Below are positions 1 to 6,736 of a DNA stretch of 11,196 nucleotides, in pieces. The notes beneath the pieces were generated by a model that searched no databases, was not told where the DNA came from, and worked only from the letters and a program-made list of their open reading frames with translations. The position numbers and the translations under genes were made by a program. This DNA comes from CAINVV01 sp031432175 (GTDB lineage Bacteria > Bacteroidota > Bacteroidia > Bacteroidales > Prolixibacteraceae). Numbering within the stretch: the stretch's first letter is position 1; every line of letters begins with the position of its first letter. The DNA lies in the NCBI GenBank assembly GCA_964358545.1, contig CAYHQN010000135.1, positions 1-11,196 on the forward strand, given 5' to 3'.

Positions 1-1
1 A

Positions 2-3000
2 ACACTCGCTTCTCAATCAGTTGAGAAAAATCGGGTTGTCGGACGGGACTCAATTGTAGATAGGTACATCATCATCAGCGATGAAAATGGGAAAAACCCC
101 ACGACGCTTGGATCAGAACAAGTTGCAAAAACAGTCAAAGGCAAAGTCACTGACTCGTCAGGGGCTTCACTCCCAGGTGTTTCTGTTGTGGTAAAAGGAA
201 CAACAACAGGGGTAATTACTGATAATTCAGGAAACTATACAATTAGTATTCCTGAAAAAACAACATTGGTATTTTCGTTTGTGGGGATGAAGAATCAAGA
301 AATAGAAGTTGGAACTAAATCAAGCATTAATGTTATACTTGAAGATCTAACTGTAGGAATTGAAGAAGTTGTTGCTATTGGCTATGGAACAAAGAGAAAG
401 AGGGATATTACTTCTGCCGTTTCTGTTGTTAATATTGGTGACATTCCGGAAATGCCTATTTCAAATGCATCCCGCTTATTACAGGGGCAAGCACCCGGCG
501 TTGTTGTCAGACAACGTACAGGAACACCAGGTGAGCAGATGAATGTAACAATCAGAGGCGTTGGATCTTTAGGTGCAGGGAGTGATCCTTTATACGTAAT
601 TGACGGATTTGCCGTTGGTAATTCAATTGGTCAAAACCTGAATTCAAGTGATATTCAAAGTATTACCATTTTGAAAGATGCTGCTTCTACAGCTATTTAT
701 GGTGCCAGGGGTTCCAATGGTGTTGTATTGATTACAACAAAAAATGCAAAAGAAGGCGAGTTGTCAATAACGGCAACTGCTAATTTTGGAATTCAAAACT
801 TGCCAACTTCCAGGAGGGTTAAAATGATGAGTGGGGTAGAATTTGCAACATTCCTGCAGGAGAGTTGGATTGATAAGCAGCGATATTTTAATAAGCATGA
901 ACCAACAATCGATGAAATACCCGCAGGTATCAGGTATCCTGAACAGACCCAATATTCGACCGATTGGTTAAATGAAATATTACATCAAAATTCTGGTTTC
1001 CAAAATTATAATGTAACATTGGCTTCAGGGAAGGGTAAAATGAAATCGCTGGTATCTGCAGGTTATTTAAATCAGGAAGGAGCTGTAAAATATACGGGTT
1101 TCCAACGGTTTAATGTAAGGGCTAATGTAACAGGAGATTTTAATGATTATATTTCGGTGGGGATGAATACTGTCGGATCCTTCACATCAGAACGTTACGC
1201 CGGTACAAACAGTAGGGATGGTCTTATTGGTAAGGCCCTGTGGGCAGATCCGCGATCACCGGTATATAATCCGGATGGAACGTTAAATGCTTACGTTGGT
1301 GGCAAGGATGGAGTTTTCGGTTCCACAAATCCATTAATGGAATTACAGCAGTATAAGAGGATTAAAGAGGTGGCCAACCTGACAAGCAACGCATTTTTAC
1401 AGATCACTTTTTTAAAGGATTTCAAATTTAAAACCTCGTTCAACGCTTCCATAGATAGTTGGCGAAGAAATGAATTCAGGCCTTCTACTTTGGCAGGTTC
1501 AGGATTTAATCAACCCCCACCGCAAAATGCAACTTTAGTGGAAGCTTATGATCAATTTATAAACCTCGCCGCAGATCAACTTTTAAGCTATAATAAAACC
1601 ATTGGTAGTCATAAGATTGAAGGGCAACTCGGTTATAGTGCGCAGGATTCAAGATCGAGAAATCTTTCCGGCAGTGGGAACAAATTTCCTAACAACACAA
1701 TACAATTTTTGCAGCAGGCAGAAACTAAAGCACCTACATCCTCTGAGACAGAATGGAGTATGCTGGCTTATTTTGCCAGATTGAATTATGATTATAAAAA
1801 TAAATATTTATTGTCTGCTACTTATCGTCGTGAAGGAAGTTCCAGGTTTGGTAAAAATAACCTGTGGGGCGACTTCCCTTCTGTATCGCTCGGTTGGAGA
1901 CTTACTGAAGAGTCATTTATGGATGGCATTTCGTGGCTAAACGATTTGAAGTTACGCGGAAGCTTCGGCGTAACAGGAAATAATAGCATTGGAGATTACA
2001 ATAATGCAGCAAGTCTGGCAACAGCCGGATATCTATATAATGACACCTTTGCTCCGGGAGTGGTTTTAAATTCATTTGTCAACAACAATATTGGATGGGA
2101 GCAGTCCAACCAGGTGGATATTGGACTTGATCTATCAGCCTTTGAAAATAAGCTGACTTTTACTGCAGAGTATTATGATAAGAAAACAGATAATATGCTG
2201 TTGTCCGTGAGTGTTCCGGTAATAACCGGTTTTACTTCCACTTTAACAAATGTTGGGAAAGTTCAAAACACAGGATTTGAATTTGCAGTTGGTTACAAAA
2301 CAAAAATTACCAAGGACCTGAATTTCAACAGCAATTTCAATATCTCCTTTAACAGGAACAAAGTACTTGAAATTGATGGCAAAAACAAAGAATTATGGTC
2401 TGGTAGTTTTTATGGAGTCCAAAACCGTTCGGTGATTGGACGGCCAATTGGTATGATTACCGGCTTTAAGGTTATAGGCATTTTCCAAACTGATGCAGAA
2501 GTTGCTTCTTCACCTAAACAGGATGGCGCTATTCCAGGCGTTTACAAATATTTTGATGGGAATGGTGATGGACAGATATCTTACGATACAAAGGATATGA
2601 TTGAAATTGGCAACCCTTATCCTGCTTTTAACTGGGGCTTAACTTTGGGAGCAGATTATAAAAGATTTGACATTAACTTGTTGTTTATGGGTGCTCAGCA
2701 TTATGACATTATGAGAGATATTGAAAAAACAGTCATGAATATGGATGGGGTTTTCAATATCCTGCAATCAGGAGTAAACAGATTTCGGTCGGCCGCACAA
2801 CCTGGCGACGGCAGAGGGGCTACTTCCAATACCTGGAAGTGGGAACGTGAATCGAATTCAAGATATGTTTATGATGCCAGTCATATGTGGATAAAGACGC
2901 TTACTATTGGTTATAATTTACCTGCTGACTCCAAGATATTAAAAAGTTCAAGATTCTATTTTAACGTAGATAATCTACTTTTAGTAACCAACTATCCTGG

Positions 3001-3109
3001 AACCAACCCTGAAATTAATACCAGTAATGATAATAGACAGCCTGGTAGAGACGATGAGGCGTATCCTATCCCAAGAACTTTTTCAGTAGGTGCAATTATC
3101 AAATTTTAA
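2..3109 (+). CDS. SusC-like TonB-dependent outer-membrane glycan transporter (5' end outside window)
   Basis: Outer-membrane beta-barrel that imports oligosaccharides delivered by a SusD-type lid, using TonB energy. The frame is open from base 2, so the GTG at 188 and later ATGs are internal; 1035 residues are visible. In order, counted from base 2: a short stretch ending in DRYIIIS that resembles the end of an STN domain (about residues 1-27); a carboxypeptidase-D-like regulatory beta-sandwich beginning VKGKVTDSSG (about 48-113); a TonB-box-like EEVVAIGYG (about 121-129); a plug domain with LLQGQAPGV, TIRG, PLYVIDG and the hallmark ILKDAAS-AIYGARGSNGV block (about 145-248); then the barrel. 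The barrel carries a DGNGDGQIS calcium-loop-like motif, common in SusC proteins, and ends in aromatic-terminated VGAIIKF, typical of outer-membrane barrels. It lies 20 bp before the SusD-like gene, with which it should form a complex. An STN domain suggests, but does not prove, control through an anti-sigma/ECF sigma pair upstream. Family assignment is secure; the substrate is unknown. Confidence 0.96.
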   Translation, partial: TLASQSVEKNRVVGRDSIVDRYIIISDENGKNPTTLGSEQVAKTVKGKVTDSSGASLPGVSVVVKGTTTGVITDNSGNYTISIPEKTTLVFSFVGMKNQEIEVGTKSSINVILEDLTVGIEEVVAIGYGTKRKRDITSAVSVVNIGDIPEMPISNASRLLQGQAPGVVVRQRTGTPGEQMNVTIRGVGSLGAGSDPLYVIDGFAVGNSIGQNLNSSDIQSITILKDAASTAIYGARGSNGVVLITTKNAKEGELSITATANFGIQNLPTSRRVKMMSGVEFATFLQESWIDKQRYFNKHEPTIDEIPAGIRYPEQTQYSTDWLNEILHQNSGFQNYNVTLASGKGKMKSLVSAGYLNQEGAVKYTGFQRFNVRANVTGDFNDYISVGMNTVGSFTSERYAGTNSRDGLIGKALWADPRSPVYNPDGTLNAYVGGKDGVFGSTNPLMELQQYKRIKEVANLTSNAFLQITFLKDFKFKTSFNASIDSWRRNEFRPSTLAGSGFNQPPPQNATLVEAYDQFINLAADQLLSYNKTIGSHKIEGQLGYSAQDSRSRNLSGSGNKFPNNTIQFLQQAETKAPTSSETEWSMLAYFARLNYDYKNKYLLSATYRREGSSRFGKNNLWGDFPSVSLGWRLTEESFMDGISWLNDLKLRGSFGVTGNNSIGDYNNAASLATAGYLYNDTFAPGVVLNSFVNNNIGWEQSNQVDIGLDLSAFENKLTFTAEYYDKKTDNMLLSVSVPVITGFTSTLTNVGKVQNTGFEFAVGYKTKITKDLNFNSNFNISFNRNKVLEIDGKNKELWSGSFYGVQNRSVIGRPIGMITGFKVIGIFQTDAEVASSPKQDGAIPGVYKYFDGNGDGQISYDTKDMIEIGNPYPAFNWGLTLGADYKRFDINLLFMGAQHYDIMRDIEKTVMNMDGVFNILQSGVNRFRSAAQPGDGRGATSNTWKWERESNSRYVYDASHMWIKTLTIGYNLPADSKILKSSRFYFNVDNLLLVTNYPGTNPEINTSNDNRQPGRDDEAYPIPRTFSVGAIIKF

Positions 3110-3129
3110 ATAACCTTACAATATAAAAA

Positions 3130-4635
3130 ATGAAATACATAATAAAGATAGCATGCATTGCATTTGGGTTGACCTTTATGTCATGTGGAGACAGCTTTCT
3201 TGATAAAGTTAATCCAAATCAACTTACGGCAGGGACTTATTACCAAAATCAGTCCCAGGTTCAATCAGCCGTAAATGGTATTTATTCTCAATTACAGGAT
3301 CTTACAGCAATCCAGTGGATTTATACAGAGTATACTTCTGACAATACTACACTCCATTTCAATGTCGGTGACAGAGGCCAGGGGCCAAGTTTGGAGGCGA
3401 TGGAATATTTTCAAATTAATTCCGGAACAAGTAATGTAACGAACTGGTACAATCAATTATACCGCGGCTTGACCAACATTAACATTGTGCTTGCAAAACT
3501 TAAGGATGCAACCATGGATAATGCTGTAAAACTGGATTTTGAAGGGCAGTGTAAATTTATGAGGGCCTATTATTATTTCCAACTGGTGCAATGCTTCGGT
3601 GATGTAATAATTGTAAAGGAACCCATTGGAACTCCTGCTGAGGCATATAATTATAAGCGGGCTCCTGTCGCTGAAGTTTATGCCCTTATTGAAAGTGATC
3701 TTAAAACCGCAGTTACCTCTCTTCCTGATCGTGCTATTATACCTGCAGCTCAAAAAGGAAGGATCAGCAAAGGTGCCGCGTTGGCATTGTTGGGGAAAGT
3801 ATATCTTACCAAGAAACAATATCCGGATGCGATCTCAACACTTAAACAAATCACCGGATATAGTCTGATGCCGAAATACGCTGATGTATTCGATCCTCAA
3901 CAGAAGAATAATGCGGAGTCTGTTTTCGAAGTTCAGTATCAGGCCAATACTGATATAGGTGAATGGTGCAATTTTACATATAATTTTTACCCCAGGGAGT
4001 CATACGGAGCAGTTATAAAATTTACAAATGCGAATGGCGGCGGATGGAATATACCAACGCGTGATATTATTGCTGCCTATGAAGCCGGCGACCTGCGCAA
4101 ATCGGTTTCCTTGGCCGAAGGTTACACCAACAACAGCGGTGTCTGGACTGCAATTCCTTTCATTACTAAGTATTATCATGCCCATAACGTTGTAAATCGG
4201 CCCGGCGATAACTGGCCGGTGTTAAGATATGCTGATGTTCTGCTGATGCTTGCTGAAGCTACCAATGAACAGTCCGGCCCTTCTGCTGAAGTATATGGAT
4301 ATATAAATTCAATTAGAGCAAGGGCGGGTCTTAGTCCGTTAACTGGGCTCGATAAAACTTCTTTCAGAACTGCTGTTCTAAAGGAAAGGAGAATTGAACT
4401 GGCATTTGAGAACCAGCGCTGGTATGACTTAAAACGAACAAAGACACCAGATGAAATGGCCGCCTTCATGAATGCGCATGGTGCTTTTGAAAAAAGTAAT
4501 CCTACGACACCCAGGGGAGGAATCCCATTTTCTGCAGGCGATTATGTTTTTGAGTCTTATGAAACATTATTCCCTATTCCTGCATCTGAAATTCTGGTTA
4601 ATAAGGACCTAACGCAAAATCCTGGCTATAAATAA
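3130..4635 (+). CDS. SusD/RagB-like outer-membrane glycan-binding lipoprotein
   Basis: Surface lipoprotein that binds the glycan and closes over the SusC-like barrel. At 501 residues it has normal family length. The N-terminus has a hydrophobic segment ending FMSC, so Cys19 is the likely lipidated residue (the lipobox is slightly degenerate, with Phe at -3), followed by GDSFLD. Family signatures are present in order: NPNQLTAGTYY (about 29-39), where SusD proteins begin their helical TPR-like region; RAYYYFQLVQCFGDV (about 144-158); LRYADVLLMLAEA (about 364-376); INSIRARAGL; LKERRIELAFENQRWYDLKR (about 416-435); and the C-terminal LFPIPASEI with TQNPGYK. The ATG at 3130 fits the signal peptide. 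The 20-bp gap after the transporter gene indicates co-transcription. A strong stem-loop lies 13 bp after its stop. No truncation or frameshift is seen. The ligand cannot be predicted from the sequence. Confidence 0.97.
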   Translation: MKYIIKIACIAFGLTFMSCGDSFLDKVNPNQLTAGTYYQNQSQVQSAVNGIYSQLQDLTAIQWIYTEYTSDNTTLHFNVGDRGQGPSLEAMEYFQINSGTSNVTNWYNQLYRGLTNINIVLAKLKDATMDNAVKLDFEGQCKFMRAYYYFQLVQCFGDVIIVKEPIGTPAEAYNYKRAPVAEVYALIESDLKTAVTSLPDRAIIPAAQKGRISKGAALALLGKVYLTKKQYPDAISTLKQITGYSLMPKYADVFDPQQKNNAESVFEVQYQANTDIGEWCNFTYNFYPRESYGAVIKFTNANGGGWNIPTRDIIAAYEAGDLRKSVSLAEGYTNNSGVWTAIPFITKYYHAHNVVNRPGDNWPVLRYADVLLMLAEATNEQSGPSAEVYGYINSIRARAGLSPLTGLDKTSFRTAVLKERRIELAFENQRWYDLKRTKTPDEMAAFMNAHGAFEKSNPTTPRGGIPFSAGDYVFESYETLFPIPASEILVNKDLTQNPGYK

Positions 4636-4648
4636 ATAGCAGTTTATT

Positions 4649-4693
4649 ATGTTTGATAATCTTTGCTTCTCACAAGCAGAGGTTATCAAACAT
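4649..4693 (+). terminator. Stem-loop after the SusD-like gene, probable terminator or operon attenuator
   Basis: The arms 4649-4668 and 4674-4693 pair over 20 positions around a 5-nt loop (CTCAC). All are Watson-Crick pairs except two U-G wobbles. The outer part reads GTTTGATAA against TTATCAAAC. A short TTTT run (4693-4696) follows, so a rho-independent terminator is plausible, although the T-run is weak and the stem is not G/C rich. It could instead be a 3' mRNA-stabilising hairpin giving the SusCD transcript higher abundance than the downstream enzymes. The hairpin is directly visible; its role is inferred. Confidence 0.65.
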
Positions 4694-4967
4694 TTTAATG
4701 TACTCAGAAGATCGTAAGATAACAATCTCTTTATATGCGATATATGTATAAATACACTTGAAATCATTTGGACAGCCCAATAGGTTACAAATATTATTAT
4801 ACCTTGTTTTTCAACGGAAGATGTAATTCAAGTTCTTATTTTAGTTGAATTCCTTCAAAAACTACTGAACATTTTGCGCCTGCCATATTGATCCCGGATG
4901 GGTGATAATTAAAAACAACTGTTCTTTACAAATCACTCTTACCATCAACATTATCACAAAATTATAA

Positions 4968-5005
4968 TTAGGTAATATCTCCTATTTGCCTATTCAATAG
5001 GTAAT
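4968..5005. repeat. Repeated TAGGTAAT and CCTATT words, possible regulator-binding site
   Basis: TAGGTAAT occurs at 4969-4976 and again at 4998-5005, with start points 29 bp apart. Between them CCTATT occurs at 4981-4986 and 4989-4994, and the second copy forms the perfect inverted repeat CCTATT-C-AATAGG (4989-5001). A further CAATAGGT lies at 4778-4785 and again at 4995-5002. It sits about 95-130 bp upstream of the promoter-like element before the enzyme genes, a reasonable place for an activator site. No regulator is identifiable in the window, and A/T-rich DNA gives chance repeats, so function is uncertain. Confidence 0.35.
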
Positions 5006-5099
5006 TGCTCATGTATCTTATTAAACGATACGTTGTTGTATTGTCGCATATATAAGAAATCCGTTAAAATTGCTTTCCCTTTAAAGAAACAGGAAAAAT

Positions 5100-5131
5100 T
5101 TTGGCAGATAGTTGAATGGATTAAAGCTTTG
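5100..5131 (+). promoter_or_regulatory. Candidate Bacteroidota sigma-ABfr-type promoter for the enzyme operon
   Basis: The known Bacteroidota housekeeping consensus is TTTG near -33 and TAnnTTTG near -7, separated by about 19-21 bp. Here TTTG (5100-5103) is followed after exactly 20 bp by AAGCTTTG (5124-5131), which matches all fixed positions of the -7 element except its first T. Transcription would begin around 5136-5140, giving a leader of roughly 40 nt before the ATG at 5177. Position, spacing and sequence agree, but the element is short and was found by eye. Confidence 0.45.
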
Positions 5132-5176
5132 ATTTTAAATTAATCAAGAGAAGATTATCAATTAGAACTAACACAA

Positions 5177-6676
5177 ATGGAAAGAAAAATCATTCTAACT
5201 ACGACACAAATTGCACTTATCTGCGCAATATCTTTCATATTCAATTTTCAGCTGGAGGCTCAGAAAAATGTTAACGTTGTTACTGTTAATTGGGACAAAA
5301 CAACGGCTATATCCAAAACAACTGCTACGCTACAGTTGGTTGAAAATCCTATGGTACGAAAAAATTCCCCTATTCATGGGTCTACATTCAAGGCGCTCAA
5401 AGAATTAGGAGCCGATTATGTGCGATATGTTCCCTGGTTTCCTTATCCCAAAATGGCAGTTGCAGAATTAAAAAGGCCTGTAAAGGACAAAACTTTTTGG
5501 GATTTTACTTACCTTGACAGTACAATGCATGTTTTTATGAAAGCAACCGAAGGCCATTCCGTTGTAATCAACTTTAGCACCACGCCGGCATGGATGTGGA
5601 AAACCGATTCCGGGGTAACTTACCCTGAAGATCCTTATCAAACCTGTTGGAATTATAATCAGGGAACCCAACTCAAGGATACAACAATGGAGGAGGTGTC
5701 GGATTATTTTACCAGGCTCTTTAGCTGGTACACCAAAGGAGGTTTTACCGATGAATTTGGGAAATTTCATAAATCAGGCCTATCCTATAAAATACCCTAC
5801 TGGGAAGTACTCAATGAACCAGATCTTGAGCATAACATTTCACCACAGCTGTACACAAAAATGTATGATGCCATTGTCCTGAAATTAAAGAAAATTTCTC
5901 CTGAAACAAAATTTGTTGGATTGTCTCTTGCCCACGTAACTGAACCTGAATATTTTGAATACTTCCTAAATCCAAAAAATCATAAGTCAGGAATTTCATT
6001 GGAAGGAATTTCTTACCACCATTATTCTAAACCTTCAGTTGAAGGTCAGCAACTGGAATCTTATCAATATACATTTTTCGAAAATGCCAATGCATTTTTA
6101 GATAAAGTGAGATACATTGAAAACATAAGGAAACGGCTTGCACCTAAAACCTTTACAATGATTAACGAAATAGGTGTAATTCTGCGTTCTTCTGAGGTGT
6201 CAGGGCCAATTGAGGAGAATTATTGGAATTTGGCAGGTGCCATGTATGCTTATATATATCTGGAATTGGCAAAGATCGGAATAGATGTAGCAGGTGAATC
6301 CCAACTCGTTGGTTACCCTACTCAATTTCCTGATGTAAGTATGATGAATTGGGAAAATGGAAAGCCTAATGCTAGATTTTGGGTACTAAAACTACTGAGG
6401 GACAATTTTGGACCTGGAAATTATATTGTAAGTACGGATTTAAACACCCCTGAAGTCGGGGCTCAGGGATTTAAAACCAGGGATGGCCGGAAAATCTTGC
6501 TGATTAACAAGAGAAATGCAGAAATAAATATTCAATTGCCAGCGGATGCTAAGGATGCGCTGGTTAGCTTTGTTGATATCAATACAAAGGAAAATCCTCC
6601 ATCTCAGAATCAGCTGAGTGGCAGCATTATTAAACTAAAGCCATTTTCTGTGGCTGTAATAAAATTTAAGAACTAG
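5177..6676 (+). CDS. Exported clan GH-A glycoside hydrolase, GH39-like
   Basis: Probable retaining glycosidase acting in the periplasm or at the cell surface. The 499-residue protein starts with a Sec signal peptide: a charged MERK, a hydrophobic core at about 11-24, and likely cleavage after LEA (residue 28). A TIM barrel follows. The motif YWEVLNEPDLE places the predicted acid/base at Glu214, and TMINEIG places the predicted nucleophile at Glu331. The 117-residue spacing equals that of characterised GH39 beta-xylosidase (Glu160/Glu277, from memory). SYHHYSKP (about 279-286) is another barrel motif of this clan. Residues from about 425 form a small beta-sandwich ending SVAVIKF, as in GH39 and related families. 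GH39 includes beta-xylosidases, alpha-L-iduronidases and other activities, so the sugar is not assigned; GH30, GH79 or an unclassified GH-A family remain possible. It begins the enzyme operon, about 45 bp after a promoter-like element, and is 60 bp from the next gene. Confidence 0.8.
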   Translation: MERKIILTTTQIALICAISFIFNFQLEAQKNVNVVTVNWDKTTAISKTTATLQLVENPMVRKNSPIHGSTFKALKELGADYVRYVPWFPYPKMAVAELKRPVKDKTFWDFTYLDSTMHVFMKATEGHSVVINFSTTPAWMWKTDSGVTYPEDPYQTCWNYNQGTQLKDTTMEEVSDYFTRLFSWYTKGGFTDEFGKFHKSGLSYKIPYWEVLNEPDLEHNISPQLYTKMYDAIVLKLKKISPETKFVGLSLAHVTEPEYFEYFLNPKNHKSGISLEGISYHHYSKPSVEGQQLESYQYTFFENANAFLDKVRYIENIRKRLAPKTFTMINEIGVILRSSEVSGPIEENYWNLAGAMYAYIYLELAKIGIDVAGESQLVGYPTQFPDVSMMNWENGKPNARFWVLKLLRDNFGPGNYIVSTDLNTPEVGAQGFKTRDGRKILLINKRNAEINIQLPADAKDALVSFVDINTKENPPSQNQLSGSIIKLKPFSVAVIKFKN

Positions 6677-6736
6677 ATCTTTTCGGGGTAATGCGATAAA
6701 TTACAACCATTATTTTAACTTGTTTTTATCAAAGGG

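Larger units (their letters stand above)
4636..5176 (+). other. 541-bp non-coding region between the SusCD pair and the enzyme genes
   Basis: This A/T-rich stretch separates the transport genes from the enzyme genes. It holds a 20-bp stem-loop next to the susD-like stop, an inverted repeat AATTCAA/TTGAATT (4825-4831 and 4845-4851), repeated TAGGTAAT and CCTATT words around 4968-5005, and a promoter-like element at 5100-5131. I see no convincing protein-coding gene on either strand. Open frames are very short and stop-rich, although one forward frame after 4698 faintly recalls an IS3-type OrfA relic. A surface glycan-binding protein gene, often found here in such loci, is absent. Confidence 0.8.

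Noticed and set aside
188..190. GTG at 188 as the start of the SusC-like gene
   Set aside because: The frame is open back to base 2 and the upstream codons encode the beginning of the regulatory beta-sandwich (VKGKVTD), so the start lies before the window.
3457..3819. 120-residue open frame on the minus strand inside the SusD-like gene
   Set aside because: It is fully contained in a well-supported coding gene, has no recognisable domain, and has the composition of an antisense shadow.
4825..4851. AATTCAA/TTGAATT inverted repeat as a terminator or operator
   Set aside because: It is only 7 bp of A/T-rich stem with a 13-nt loop; such repeats are expected by chance in this base composition.
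4836..4925. Short minus-strand frame in the intergenic region ending NMAGAKCSVVFEGIQLK
   Set aside because: The translation looks protein-like, but it is only 29 codons between stops, has no good start context and matches no family I recognise. It could be a gene relic but cannot be supported.
6677..6736. Separate promoter or terminator between the GH39-like and GH78-like genes
   Set aside because: The 60-bp gap has only a 5-bp GTAAT/ATTAC stem and no TAnnTTTG element, so simple co-transcription is preferred.
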